Assembly (NCBI RefSeq): GCF_024749285.1
Contig: NZ_CP087196.1
Coordinates: 3,596,001 to 3,660,000 of the forward strand
Length of the DNA: 64,000 nt
From: Pseudomonas sp. B21-015
GTDB taxonomy: Bacteria; Pseudomonadota; Gammaproteobacteria; Pseudomonadales; Pseudomonadaceae
Direction: 5' to 3'
A program made the translations under genes and the position numbers. This document shows, piece after piece, positions 1 through 8,635 of the stretch. Position 1 is the first letter of the stretch. Every line of letters starts with the position of its first letter. The notes beneath the pieces were generated by a model. That model saw nothing but the letters and a program-made list of their open reading frames with translations. It had not been told where the DNA came from and searched no databases.

Positions 1-1
1 C

Positions 2-3000
2 GCGCTGTGCCTGGCGCTGTTTGGCGCCGTGCCGCGCCTGAACAACACCGGCCGCGATGCCAAGGTCCCCGACGCCGATGGCGAAATCGGCACCGGCGAC
101 CCGCGCACCTTGCTGCGTCGTGGCACCGGTGAAGGCTATGCCGAAGTGGATTTCGTCGGCATCGACGGTCGCCGCTATCGCGCTCGCTGGGAGGCCAACC
201 GCGCCAGGGAAAAGGCCGGCGGCAAGCTGCAAGCCAGTCGTCAGAGCCTGCGCGACATCGATCAGGATCAACTGCTGGCCAGCCAGAAAGGCGAATACAA
301 AGCTCAGCTCGAAGCCGCGCTGGGCCTGAACTTCGAACAGTTCACCCGCGCCGTGTTGCTGGCCCAGAGTGAGTTCAGCGCCTTCCTCAAGGCGGACGAC
401 AACGACCGCAGCGAGCTGCTGGAAAAGCTCACCGACACGGCGCTGTACACCCGCCTCGGTCGCCGCGCCTTCGACAAGACCAAAGAAGCTCGCGAAGCCC
501 ATAAGCTGTTGCAGGATCAGGCCACCGGGGTCACGCCGCTTTCCCCCGAAGCTCGGGCCGAGCTTGATGAGCGTTTCAACGATGCCCAGCAGCAACTCAA
601 GGTCCAGCAGGCACAGCTCAAACAGCTGGAGTTGCAACACACCTGGCTCAAGGAACTGAGCCGGTTGCAGGACGCGCAACAGAGCGCCACCGAGCAACTG
701 CACTGCGCCCAACAAGATTGGAACAATCTGGCCGGCGAGCGCTTGAAGCTGACCCGCCTGGAACAATTGGCCCCACAACGGCATCAATTCGCACGCAAGA
801 CTGAACTCACCGCCCAGCTCACACCGCTGGCGGCGCAGATTCAGCAGCACACGCAACAGCAAACCGGGCTGACCGAACGACAGACTCAACTCGAACAGAG
901 CCTGAGCACCGCCCAAACGGCGCTGACCCAAGCGCAAAGCCAACACACCGCCAGCGCGCCACTGCTGCGCCAGGCTTTCGAGGAGCAAAGCACCCTCGCC
1001 CGCCTGGTCAAGGATGCCACCCTCAGTGCCGACCTCAAGCAGCAGGCGGAACAGGCCTGCACTCAGGGTCAGGGCACGATTCAGGGTTTGCTCGGCCAGC
1101 AGAAACAGGTCGCCGAACGGTTGCAGCGGATTGCCGGTGAGCTTGAACAAAGTGCTCATCTGGCGCCGCTGAGCGATGCCTGGAGCGCCTACCGCGATCG
1201 CCTGCAACAACTGATGCTGATCGGCAATCGCCTGAACAAGGGTCAGGCCGAACTGGCCGCTCTGGAGCAAAGCGCCGCCCGCGCTGCCGAGGAACTGGCC
1301 ACACAGCGCCAGAGCCTTGAAGTGCTGTACAAAGAGGCCGGCGCCGAGCCCGAGGCAGTGGCCGAGCAGATTCAGATTCTCGGCAGTTTGCTTCAGGACA
1401 ACCGCAAGCAATTGCGGGCTTTTGAAGAGCTGACGCGACTGTGGGCCAGCCAGCAGGAACTGGACAAGCGTGGCGCCGAGCTGCAACAGCGGCAACAGGT
1501 AGCGCTGCAAGAACGAGATCGCTTAACCCGCGAAGGTGGCGAAGCAAAGGCTGAATTGGCAGTTGCCGAACAGACCCTGACCGTCACCCGCGAACTGCTG
1601 GAGCGTCAGCGACTTGCGCGCAGCGAAAGCGTTGAACAATTGCGCGAACAACTGCAGGACGATCAGCCCTGCCCTGTATGTGGCAGTGCCGAGCACCCTT
1701 ACCACCAGCCAGAAGCACTACTGCAAAGCTTGGGTCGTCACGATGAAAACGAGCAGGCGAACGCCAAAAAAGCCGTCGATCTACTCAATGAAAAAGTCAT
1801 CGATCTGCGAGCACAATACAGCGGAATAATCGCTCAACTGAAAGAGCTTAAACAGCAGCAAGAACAGCTCGCGACTCAGCAACAAGGCCTGACACCGAGC
1901 CTCGAAGCACACCCGCTGTCCGCTCAACTGCTGGCCCAGGACGCAAGCAAACGCGATGCCTGGCTGACCCAACAAAGCAGTCAGTTGAACCAGAGCATCA
2001 CGCAAGACGAACACCGGCAAACCGCCCTGCTCACCCTGCAACAGGATGCCGCGCGCCTGGCGCAGCAACTGCGCAGCGCCGAAGCCGCGAACCAACAGGC
2101 GACACAACACCTGCTCAACCAGCAACGCGAGTTGAGCAGCGATCGCCAACGCCTGGACGAAGAACTGACGGCGTTCAGCACCCTGCTGCCAGCCGAGACG
2201 CTCGAAGCGTTGCGCAACGAACCCGCCGCGACCTTCATGCAGCTCGACCGGCAGATCGCCCAGCGCCTGGAACAACTCGACCAGCAGCGCGATGAACTCG
2301 GTGAACAGCAACAACGCCAGCAGACGCTGGACAAAGAACAGTACCAACAGCAGACCCGCACCCAGCAACTGGACACCGCACAACAGCAGTTCACCGCGCT
2401 GGCCGGACAGCAACAGGCTTGCCAGGAAAAACTGACTCAGCTGCTGGGCGAACACGCCAGCGCCGAACAGTGGCAGCAGCAACTGGATCAGGCCGTCGAG
2501 CAGGCGCGTAGTGCCGAAGCGACGGCCAACCAGGAACTGCAAACCGTGCGCACGGGGTTGGTGCAGCTGGCCGCCGAGCTCAAGGCACAGCAGGAACGTG
2601 CGCAGGCCCTGGAAACCGAAGACCGCGAGTTGAGCGGCAAGATCGCCGACTGGCGCGCGCAGCATCCAGAGCTGGACGACGGCGGACTGGAAGATCTATT
2701 GAGCGTCGATGATCAACAGGTCAGCGAACTACGCCAGCAGTTGCAGCAAAGCGAGAAAGCCATCGAGCAAGCCAAGGTGCTGTTGCAGGAGCGGGACCAG
2801 CGCTTGCTCGATCATCAGGCGCAGCACAACGGCAATCTGCACGCCGAACAACTGGCCACGGCGCTTGCCGAGCTGCAAAGCCTGTTCGCCGCCAGCGAAC
2901 ACCGCTGCGCCGAATTGCGCGCCGAACAAGCCGAGGATCAGCGTCGGCAGAACGCCAATCAGGCGTTGGCGCAGCAGATCGCCAATGCCTACGCCGAGTA

Positions 3001-3499
3001 CCAGCGCTGGGCACGTTTGAATGCGCTGATCGGTTCGGCCACCGGCGACACCTTCCGCAAAATCGCCCAGGCCTACAACCTCGACCTGCTGGTGCATCAC
3101 GCCAACGTTCAGTTGCGGCAACTGGTGCGGCGCTATCGCCTGAAACGTGGCGGTAGCATGCTCGGATTATTGGTGATGGACACCGAGATGGGCGACGAAC
3201 TGCGCTCGGTGCATTCGCTGTCCGGCGGCGAAACGTTCCTGGTGTCACTAGCCCTGGCGCTCGGGTTGGCGTCGATGGCGTCGAGCACGCTGAAAATCGA
3301 ATCGCTGTTCATCGACGAAGGCTTCGGCAGCCTCGATCCGGAATCCCTGCAATTGGCCATGGACGCCCTCGACGGCTTGCAGGCGCAAGGGCGCAAGGTC
3401 GCGGTGATTTCCCATGTGCAGGAAATGCATGAACGGATTCCGGTGCAGATTCAGGTCCACCGCCAAGGCAACGGCCTGAGTACGCTGGAGGTGAAATGA
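2..3499 (+). CDS. sbcC: Exonuclease SbcC, large ATPase subunit (5' end cut by window)
   Basis: SbcC is the SMC-like ATPase of the SbcCD nuclease, which cleaves hairpins and protein-blocked DNA ends. The reading frame is already open at base 2, so the true start and Walker A motif lie just outside the window. The visible part begins in the N-terminal ATPase lobe (ALCLALFG, PRLNNTG). Two very long Gln/Glu/Leu-rich coiled coils follow. Between them is the zinc-hook motif CPVC at about 1670-1681. The C-terminal lobe has the ABC signature LSGGET near 3220 and a Walker B-like IDEGFGSLD near 3310. The length seen (about 1165 residues) fits the family. The next gene overlaps the stop by 4 nt, so the two are probably co-transcribed. 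Its partner SbcD should lie upstream, outside the window. Confidence 0.96.
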   Translation, partial: ALCLALFGAVPRLNNTGRDAKVPDADGEIGTGDPRTLLRRGTGEGYAEVDFVGIDGRRYRARWEANRAREKAGGKLQASRQSLRDIDQDQLLASQKGEYKAQLEAALGLNFEQFTRAVLLAQSEFSAFLKADDNDRSELLEKLTDTALYTRLGRRAFDKTKEAREAHKLLQDQATGVTPLSPEARAELDERFNDAQQQLKVQQAQLKQLELQHTWLKELSRLQDAQQSATEQLHCAQQDWNNLAGERLKLTRLEQLAPQRHQFARKTELTAQLTPLAAQIQQHTQQQTGLTERQTQLEQSLSTAQTALTQAQSQHTASAPLLRQAFEEQSTLARLVKDATLSADLKQQAEQACTQGQGTIQGLLGQQKQVAERLQRIAGELEQSAHLAPLSDAWSAYRDRLQQLMLIGNRLNKGQAELAALEQSAARAAEELATQRQSLEVLYKEAGAEPEAVAEQIQILGSLLQDNRKQLRAFEELTRLWASQQELDKRGAELQQRQQVALQERDRLTREGGEAKAELAVAEQTLTVTRELLERQRLARSESVEQLREQLQDDQPCPVCGSAEHPYHQPEALLQSLGRHDENEQANAKKAVDLLNEKVIDLRAQYSGIIAQLKELKQQQEQLATQQQGLTPSLEAHPLSAQLLAQDASKRDAWLTQQSSQLNQSITQDEHRQTALLTLQQDAARLAQQLRSAEAANQQATQHLLNQQRELSSDRQRLDEELTAFSTLLPAETLEALRNEPAATFMQLDRQIAQRLEQLDQQRDELGEQQQRQQTLDKEQYQQQTRTQQLDTAQQQFTALAGQQQACQEKLTQLLGEHASAEQWQQQLDQAVEQARSAEATANQELQTVRTGLVQLAAELKAQQERAQALETEDRELSGKIADWRAQHPELDDGGLEDLLSVDDQQVSELRQQLQQSEKAIEQAKVLLQERDQRLLDHQAQHNGNLHAEQLATALAELQSLFAASEHRCAELRAEQAEDQRRQNANQALAQQIANAYAEYQRWARLNALIGSATGDTFRKIAQAYNLDLLVHHANVQLRQLVRRYRLKRGGSMLGLLVMDTEMGDELRSVHSLSGGETFLVSLALALGLASMASSTLKIESLFIDEGFGSLDPESLQLAMDALDGLQAQGRKVAVISHVQEMHERIPVQIQVHRQGNGLSTLEVK

Positions 3500-4098
3500 A
3501 TACGCTGTATTCGTTCCGCCGTTGCCCTTATGCCATGCGCGCACGCATGGCCCTGCGCTATTCAGGGGTTGAGGTGAATATCGTCGAGGTCAGCCTCAAG
3601 GCCAAACCTGCCGAAATGCTCGCGCTGTCGAGCAAAGGCACAGTGCCGGTGTTGAGTGTGGATGGGCGGGTGATCGATGAGAGCCTGGAAATCATGCGCT
3701 GGGCGCTGGCGCAGAACGATCCGCAGGACTGGTTGCTCAAGGATGATCCGCAAGGACAGCAACGCAGCGCCGCACTGATCGAAGAGAACGATCAAGTGTT
3801 CAAGGTGCACCTGAATCGCTACAAGTACGCCGAGCGCTATCCCGAGCAGCCGATGGCGTTTTATCGCGCCGAGGGCGAGGTGTTCTTGCGCAAACTGGAT
3901 GAATTGCTGGAGGGGCGCGACTACTTGCTGGCCGGGCACCCCAGCCTGGCAGATATCGCGGTGATGCCATTCGTGCGGCAATTCGCCCATGTGGATCGCG
4001 AGTGGTTCGGGCAGACGCCTTATGTGCGATTGCAGGCGTGGTTGCAGCGGTTTCTGGAGTCAGAGTTGTTTACCGGCGTGATGGCAAAACAAAAGTAA
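3496..4098 (+). CDS. Glutathione S-transferase family protein
   Basis: A 200-residue protein with a thioredoxin-fold N-terminal domain (residues 1 to about 75) and an all-alpha C-terminal half, the usual GST layout. CPYA at residues 10-13 is a glutaredoxin-like active-site position, suggesting thiol transferase or disulfide chemistry rather than classical Ser/Tyr-type conjugation. SKGTVPVL (about 50-57) supplies the conserved cis-proline, and DESLEIMRW is the usual glutathione-contact segment. The start ATG overlaps the sbcC stop (ATGA), implying translational coupling, though no functional link to SbcC is evident. The substrate cannot be told from sequence. Confidence 0.88.
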   Translation: MNTLYSFRRCPYAMRARMALRYSGVEVNIVEVSLKAKPAEMLALSSKGTVPVLSVDGRVIDESLEIMRWALAQNDPQDWLLKDDPQGQQRSAALIEENDQVFKVHLNRYKYAERYPEQPMAFYRAEGEVFLRKLDELLEGRDYLLAGHPSLADIAVMPFVRQFAHVDREWFGQTPYVRLQAWLQRFLESELFTGVMAKQK

Positions 4099-4107
4099 GA
4101 GCATTCC

Positions 4108-4141
4108 ATTGTGGCGAGGGGGCTTGCCCCCTCACCACAAT
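4108..4141. terminator. Long perfect hairpin after the sbcC-GST operon
   Basis: A nearly uninterrupted palindrome with arms ATTGTGG/CCACAAT and GAGGGGGC/GCCCCCTC around a TT loop. It starts 9 bp after the GST stop. It resembles a solitary REP unit and may also act as a bidirectional transcription end, although there is no clean T-tract. Confidence 0.6.
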
Positions 4142-4161
4142 TGACCTCATATGCTGGGGAT

Positions 4162-4419
4162 TCAGGCCAATACCGAGCACATCCCCAACGCCGAGCAATC
4201 CACCTGGAATGGCCCGAAGAATTCGCTATTGGATTTGCTCGGCGGATTACCCGCCAGCAGCTCCAGGGCCTTGGCAGTCTGGATGTTGTGGGCGATGTTG
4301 TGGTTGCATTCGATGGCGCGTGCCACCGACCCCGCCGAGCCCTGCCCGATCCCCAACAACGAAGCGCCATTGGTCATGAACGCCAGGAAGGCGATGACCC
4401 AGAGTCCGCGTCCTTTCAT
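4162..4419 (-). CDS. Small hypothetical protein with N-terminal signal/anchor
   Basis: An 85-residue protein whose first 22 or so residues (KGRGLWVIAFLAFMTNGASL) look like a signal peptide or membrane anchor. The rest is short and polar with two cysteines (DCSALGMCS), compatible with a disulfide in the periplasm. The start overlaps the stop of the upstream minus-strand ORF by 4 nt (ATGA), the strongest sign that it is translated. I do not recognise a family and assign no function. Confidence 0.5.
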   Translation of the reverse strand: MKGRGLWVIAFLAFMTNGASLLGIGQGSAGSVARAIECNHNIAHNIQTAKALELLAGNPPSKSNSEFFGPFQVDCSALGMCSVLA

Positions 4420-4628
4420 GCCCCTGCCACTCCCGCCACGTCGGCGTCATCAACCACCGCGTTTTGAGCGCGGTGTTCGAACTGGATGCCGGGATAAGCG
4501 ACCTGAATCGGTGCTTGAAGGCTGTGTTGCGATTGGGTGGAAAGGCTGACGAGCAACACCATGGCCAAGTAAAGACCAATGGCCAGGTACGCGCCGTGTT
4601 TGGCAGAAGTGAGAATTGCGCTGGCCAT
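4416..4628 (-). CDS. Small single-span membrane protein, hypothetical
   Basis: A 70-residue protein with one clear hydrophobic helix (about residues 11-30: AYLAIGLYLAMVLLVSL) and a polar C-terminal tail. I chose the ATG at 4628, not the upstream one at 4646, because GGAGAA lies 5-6 nt before it. It is followed by the coupled 85-residue ORF, so the two probably form a two-gene operon of envelope peptides. The family is not recognised. Confidence 0.5.
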   Translation of the reverse strand: MASAILTSAKHGAYLAIGLYLAMVLLVSLSTQSQHSLQAPIQVAYPGIQFEHRAQNAVVDDADVAGVAGA

Positions 4629-4743
4629 GGTGTTCTCCGTGGGCATGTTTCAGTGCCCACAGAATCGATCAAAAAACAGAAGATAACTAGCGACCTTTAT
4701 GCATAGTAGCTATCAGTTTTATTGATCATGAACCCAGCGTGTT

Positions 4744-4869
4744 TCAGTCCTCGATAAAGCTCATCAAGCGCTCGCGGGCCGCCTCAGGCTCGTTGGAAAC
4801 GGGCTCGGCAGCCGACAGAATCGGGGTGGAATAGAGAAACAGGAGAACCACTGCCAGACGCATCGCCAT
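4744..4869 (-). CDS. 41-residue exported peptide
   Basis: A very short gene. The ATG at 4869 is preceded by AAGGA about 9 nt upstream on the minus strand. The product starts MAMRLAVVLLFLYSTPILSA, a textbook signal peptide ending in an Ala-x-Ala-like site. That leaves a mature acidic peptide of about 20 residues (EPEAARERLMSF). A longer ORF extends upstream to 4959 but lacks the ribosome site. No family is recognised. Support is the signal peptide plus the ribosome-binding site only. Confidence 0.45.
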   Translation of the reverse strand: MAMRLAVVLLFLYSTPILSAAEPVSNEPEAARERLMSFIED

Positions 4870-4980
4870 GCTGTCGATCCTTATTGGGGAAGGAGTCAAA
4901 AAATCAGCGTCAAATTTAAACTCATGGCCATGTGATATCAAGCAATACATTGATAGCAATATGATGCTGTCGTAAACACG

Positions 4981-5057
4981 TTATGCAGGAGCGACATCAC
5001 TTCGGGGCTTTTCGACGCCTTACAGGTCGATCGGCAAGTGACTTCGCTCCTGCATAA
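4981..5057. repeat. Inverted repeat with 14-bp perfect arms
   Basis: TTATGCAGGAGCGA (4981-4994) is repeated as its exact reverse complement at 5044-5057. A second matched pair lies inside (ATCACTT / AAGTGA). It fits the REP-doublet style of this genome but has a different head sequence (GCAGGAGCGA). It sits just downstream of the 59-residue exported protein gene, so it may also end that transcript. Confidence 0.7.
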
Positions 5058-5076
5058 AAGGTGCAGGGCTGACATT

Positions 5077-5256
5077 TCAGTGTTGGGTTTTGTGATCCAG
5101 CGCGGCGTAGAAGTTGGCGCTCTGTTGCAGGTATTTCTGGGTGTAGCTTTGGGTGTGGGATTTTTTGTCGCTGATTTCAACGTTGGCACTGGCGGGCAGC
5201 GCAACGGTCGCGGAGATAGCGGAAGCGGCGATGACAGAGAAGAGATTGAAGTTCAT
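5077..5256 (-). CDS. 59-residue exported protein
   Basis: The ATG at 5256 follows a GAGGA ribosome site and gives a product beginning MNFNLFSVIAASAISATVAL with cleavage likely after PASA. The mature part is about 35 residues, rich in Ser, Gln, His and Tyr (SYTQKYLQQSANFYAAL). Short proteins of this look are common in Pseudomonas and are usually left hypothetical. It is monocistronic with its own hairpin downstream. Function is unknown. Confidence 0.6.
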   Translation of the reverse strand: MNFNLFSVIAASAISATVALPASANVEISDKKSHTQSYTQKYLQQSANFYAALDHKTQH

Positions 5257-5383
5257 GGCGGTATTCCTCGATTCAGTTGGCTTGCTTGCCCGGTTGGGCC
5301 CTGAAGCAAACTTAACTCCCGAGGGTCGGCGCCTTGAAATGCTTTGTAGCATTAGCCGATATCAGTCTCATTAATAGAAGGTT

Positions 5384-5408
5384 GCAGGCCCCATCAACCG
5401 GGGCCTGC
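5384..5408 (-). terminator. Hairpin just after the lactonase gene
   Basis: GCAGGCCCC and GGGGCCTGC form a 9-bp perfect stem around a 7-nt loop. It starts 3 bp beyond the lactonase stop on the minus strand. Only a few T residues follow, so it is a weak intrinsic terminator candidate. Confidence 0.55.
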
Positions 5409-5411
5409 GGC

Positions 5412-6587
5412 CTATTGACGCAGCAGGAACTTGAGATCGCTGGGGGCATCCATCGGCAGTTTCTGCACGGTTTTGCCCAACAGACCGGTCTTGGCATCGC
5501 GCTCGACGACGACAATCTGGTTGCTCTTCTGGTTGGCAATCAGCACGAACTTGCCACTGGGGTCGAGGCTGAACTCGCGCGGGTGATCACCGTCCACCGA
5601 GCGGCGTTGAAGCTCCTTGAGGTGGCCGGTGGCCGGGTCGATGGCGAACACCAGCAACTGATTGGCGGTGCCGCGGTTGCTGACGTAAAGGAACTTGCCG
5701 TCGGCCGAGGCGTGAAGCGCAGCCGCAGCCTTGCCCGATGTCGGCAGACCCGCCGCCAGATCGACCAACTGCGTTTGCTCGAGTTTGCCGTCCTTATAGT
5801 CGAACACCGCCACCTGCGCACTCATTTCCATGGTCAGCCAGGCGTGTTTGCCATCGGCGCTGAACAGCAAGTGTCGCGGCCCGCTGCCGGGTGGCAACTG
5901 GACGGATGCAGGTTTGGCGGCGGTCAGCGGCAGCTCCGGATTGGCCTTGGGGTCGAAGCGATAGACGAAGATCTTGTCCGCCCCCAGGTCATTGGAAAAC
6001 ACGTAGTGGCCATCCGGCGAAGAAACCACCGAATGCACGTGCGCCGACATCTGCCGCTCGGGGTTGACCCGGCTGGACGGGTGACTGCTCATCTGCACCA
6101 CCGGTTTGAGCGTGCCATCGGCGCCCACCGGTAACACCGCCAGGGTGCCACCCGGGTCTTCAGCCACCGAGTAGTTGCTGACAAACAAATGGCTGGCATC
6201 ACCGCTGACGCTCGAATGCGTCGGCTCGTTGCCCAGGGTTTGCACCTGATTGATCAGGCTCAGCTCATGGGTCTTGGGGTCGATCGCATAGCTGCTGACA
6301 CGCCCTACCGGATCGGCCTGACCGGGGCCGTTTTCGTTGACCGCGAACAGGCGCTGTTGATCCTTGGACACGGTCAGCCAGGATGGGTTGGCGCTCTTCA
6401 CCACTTGCAGGGGTTTGGCGTCGATCTGCCCGGTGCGGCTGTCGAAGTTCAGGCGATAAATCCCCTGGCTCTGGCCGGCGGTGTACGACCCCACCAGCAA
6501 CTCGTAGCTGTCGACCGGCGCTGCCTGCACGCCCATCGCGCCAACGCTGCCGGCGATCAACAGTGGCCAGAAGTTACGCATCCTCAT
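5412..6587 (-). CDS. Lactonase family protein (6-phosphogluconolactonase-type beta-propeller), exported
   Basis: A 391-residue seven-bladed-propeller protein of the YbhE/Pgl-like lactonase family, which hydrolyses sugar-acid lactones or cyclises related substrates. A signal peptide (FWPLLIAGSVGAMGVQA) precedes the mature start, so this copy should be periplasmic, unlike cytosolic 6-phosphogluconolactonase. Family marks include VGSYTAGQSQGIY near the N terminus, PTHSSVSGDASHLFVSNY, GSGPRHLLFSADGKHAW and HPREFSLDPSGKF. The start lies inside the DUF5629 gene upstream (about 14 nt overlap), so the two are co-transcribed. It lies close to a sugar-acid catabolic cluster but is separated from it by a REPIN, so a role in opening aldonolactones for that pathway is only a possibility. 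Confidence 0.85.
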   Translation of the reverse strand: MRMRNFWPLLIAGSVGAMGVQAAPVDSYELLVGSYTAGQSQGIYRLNFDSRTGQIDAKPLQVVKSANPSWLTVSKDQQRLFAVNENGPGQADPVGRVSSYAIDPKTHELSLINQVQTLGNEPTHSSVSGDASHLFVSNYSVAEDPGGTLAVLPVGADGTLKPVVQMSSHPSSRVNPERQMSAHVHSVVSSPDGHYVFSNDLGADKIFVYRFDPKANPELPLTAAKPASVQLPPGSGPRHLLFSADGKHAWLTMEMSAQVAVFDYKDGKLEQTQLVDLAAGLPTSGKAAAALHASADGKFLYVSNRGTANQLLVFAIDPATGHLKELQRRSVDGDHPREFSLDPSGKFVLIANQKSNQIVVVERDAKTGLLGKTVQKLPMDAPSDLKFLLRQ

Positions 6588-6870
6588 TCGTTTCGTCCTC
6601 GTCGTCACCACCGCCGAACGCTTCCATGGGCACCAGCCGGTGCTCGCCGGAATCACCGGTGATGATCCAGCTCTTCAGGCCAGGATCGAAAGTCGCCGCC
6701 GCGATCTGCGCCACGCTGAACTCCCAGCGCTTGAGCGCCCGACCGTCCATGCATTCGATGTGCAGGTTATCGTCTTCATCGAGGGAAAATTCGAAGGCGT
6801 GCAGCCCGTCGATCTCCAACATGTCGCAGTGTTCAAGGGCTTCGATCAAGGTGTTGGTTACGGCAGTCAT
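6574..6870 (-). CDS. DUF5629 family protein
   Basis: A 98-residue acidic cytosolic protein (TLIEALEHCDMLEIDGLHAFEF, KSWIITGDSGEHRLVPMEAF, Asp/Glu-rich tail) that I associate with the Pseudomonas family DUF5629 of unknown function. I placed the start at 6870. An in-frame ATG at 6912 would add 14 residues that look unconserved. It overlaps the lactonase start, and the pair forms an operon. Confidence 0.7.
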   Translation of the reverse strand: MTAVTNTLIEALEHCDMLEIDGLHAFEFSLDEDDNLHIECMDGRALKRWEFSVAQIAAATFDPGLKSWIITGDSGEHRLVPMEAFGGGDDEDETNEDA

Positions 6871-6937
6871 GGCAGTCAATCTTTGAATGGGAAAGCCGCA
6901 ATGATAGCTCATGCACTAAAGGATCGTTCCACTGGTC

Positions 6938-7030
6938 CCTGTGGGAGCGGGCTTGCCCGCGATGGCGGCAGTACAGCCAACATCGCAGTGACTGCCAGAT
7001 CGCTATCGCGGGCAAGCCCGCTCCCACAGG
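6938..7030. repeat. REPIN (GGGAGCGGGCTTGCCCGC type)
   Basis: Two inverted REP units, CCTGTGGGAGCGGGCTTGCC at the left and its reverse complement at the right. They enclose about 40 bp of unrelated sequence between the DUF5629 and aldehyde dehydrogenase genes. Confidence 0.9.
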
Positions 7031-7044
7031 GTTTACGCTCACCG

Positions 7045-8625
7045 TTAGAGAGCATCGCGGGACGGCTTGCCATCGACCAGGCGCTGGATGCGCAGCGGAT
7101 TGCCATTCTTCAACGCTTCCGGCAGCAGGCTGTCGGGGTAATTCTGGAAACACACCGGGCGCAGGAAACGGTCGATGGCCAGGGTGCCCACCGAGGTGCC
7201 GCGCGCATCGGAAGTCGCGGGGTACGGCCCGCCATGCACCATCGAATCGCAAACTTCCACACCGGTCGGATAGCCGTTGAGCAGGATCCGTCCGACCTTC
7301 TGTTCCAGCAATGCCGTCAGCTCACCAAAGCGTTCGAAGTCCGCCGGCTCACCGATAACGGTCGCCGTCAGCTGTCCGTGCAGGCCATTCAACGCGGCAC
7401 TGAGTTGCGCCTGACCCGCCACTTCGACGAACACCGTGGTCGGGCCGAATACTTCCTCTTGCAGCACTTCATCGCCATCGAGCAACAGGCTGACATCGGC
7501 CTTGAACAGTTGCGGCTGCGCCTGATTGCCTTGTTGCGGGTTGCCCGCCAGATGCTCGATCTTCGGATGCGCGAGAAGCTTCTGCAGGCCTTTGCCATAG
7601 CTGCTCAATGTGCCGGCGTTGAGCATGGTTTGCGCCGGCTGATCGCCGATCAGCCCGGCCACCTGTTGCACGAACGCGCTGAACTGCGGCGAACAAATGC
7701 CGATCACCAACCCTGGATTAGTACAGAACTGACCACACCCCTGGACCACCGAAGCCGTGAGGTCACGGGCGACGCTTTCAGCACGAGTTTCCAGCGCCTG
7801 CGGCAACACGATCACCGGGTTGATGCTCGACATCTCGGCGAACACCGGAATCGGCTGCGCACGTGCCGCGGCCATGTCGCACAGCGCACGACCACCCTTC
7901 AGCGAACCGGTAAAGCCGACGGCTTGAATCGCCGGGTGTTTGACCAGCGCTTCACCCACCCCGCCGCCGTAGATCATGTTGAACACACCGGCCGGCATGG
8001 CGGTTTTCTCGGCGGCGCGGATCACGGCGTCAGCCACCCATTCAGCAGTTGCCATGTGGCCACTGTGAGCCTTGAACACCACCGGGCAGCCGGCGGCCAA
8101 GGCTGAAGCGGTGTCCCCCCCAGCCGTGGAAAACGCCAACGGAAAGTTACTCGCACCAAACACCGCTACCGGCCCCAGGCCAATTCGGTACTGACGCAGG
8201 TCCGGACGCGGCAATGGCTTGCGCTCAGGCAGCGCCCGATCGATCCGCGCCCCATAGAAATCACCGCGCCGCAGCACCTTGGCGAACAAACGCATCTGGC
8301 CGCTGGTGCGACCACGCTCACCTTGAATCCGTGCCGCCGGCAACGCCGTTTCGCGGCAGACCACCGCCACGAACTCATCGCCCAGGGCGTCCAGCTCATC
8401 GGCAATCGCATCCAGAAACTGCGCGCGGCGCTCAGCGCTCAGGCTGCGATAGGCCGGGTACGCAGCAGCGGCAGCCTTCGCGGCGGCGTCGACCTCATCA
8501 AGGGTGGCCTGATAAAAATCGTGGGGCAAGGCCTCGCCGGTGCTGGCATCGACGCTCTGGAGTTTGACGGTGCCGGTAGCGCTGCGCTGGCCGCCAATGT
8601 AGTTGTGACCAAGAATCCGGGTCAT
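7045..8625 (-). CDS. 2-oxoglutarate semialdehyde dehydrogenase (NADP+), ALDH superfamily
   Basis: A 526-residue aldehyde dehydrogenase oxidising 2,5-dioxopentanoate to 2-oxoglutarate, the last step of non-phosphorylative pentose-acid and hexarate pathways. Catalytic Cys301 sits in GCGQFCTNPG and Glu264 in FAEMSSINP, the variant typical of this subfamily. GFTGSLKGG (237-245) is the NAD(P)-site loop and FGASNFPLAF the coenzyme-binding stretch. I chose the start at 8625 (MTRILGHNYI), which fits the family; the extra 20 residues of the open frame do not. It lies 10 bp downstream of the FAH-family gene, so it is in the same operon. The neighbours define the substrate better than the enzyme itself does. 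Confidence 0.9.
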   Translation of the reverse strand: MTRILGHNYIGGQRSATGTVKLQSVDASTGEALPHDFYQATLDEVDAAAKAAAAAYPAYRSLSAERRAQFLDAIADELDALGDEFVAVVCRETALPAARIQGERGRTSGQMRLFAKVLRRGDFYGARIDRALPERKPLPRPDLRQYRIGLGPVAVFGASNFPLAFSTAGGDTASALAAGCPVVFKAHSGHMATAEWVADAVIRAAEKTAMPAGVFNMIYGGGVGEALVKHPAIQAVGFTGSLKGGRALCDMAAARAQPIPVFAEMSSINPVIVLPQALETRAESVARDLTASVVQGCGQFCTNPGLVIGICSPQFSAFVQQVAGLIGDQPAQTMLNAGTLSSYGKGLQKLLAHPKIEHLAGNPQQGNQAQPQLFKADVSLLLDGDEVLQEEVFGPTTVFVEVAGQAQLSAALNGLHGQLTATVIGEPADFERFGELTALLEQKVGRILLNGYPTGVEVCDSMVHGGPYPATSDARGTSVGTLAIDRFLRPVCFQNYPDSLLPEALKNGNPLRIQRLVDGKPSRDAL

Positions 8626-8635
8626 GGGTGTCTCC

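Noticed and set aside
1781..2665. 294-codon open frame opposite sbcC
   Set aside because: Leu/Gln-rich mirror of the SbcC coiled coil, with no start context.
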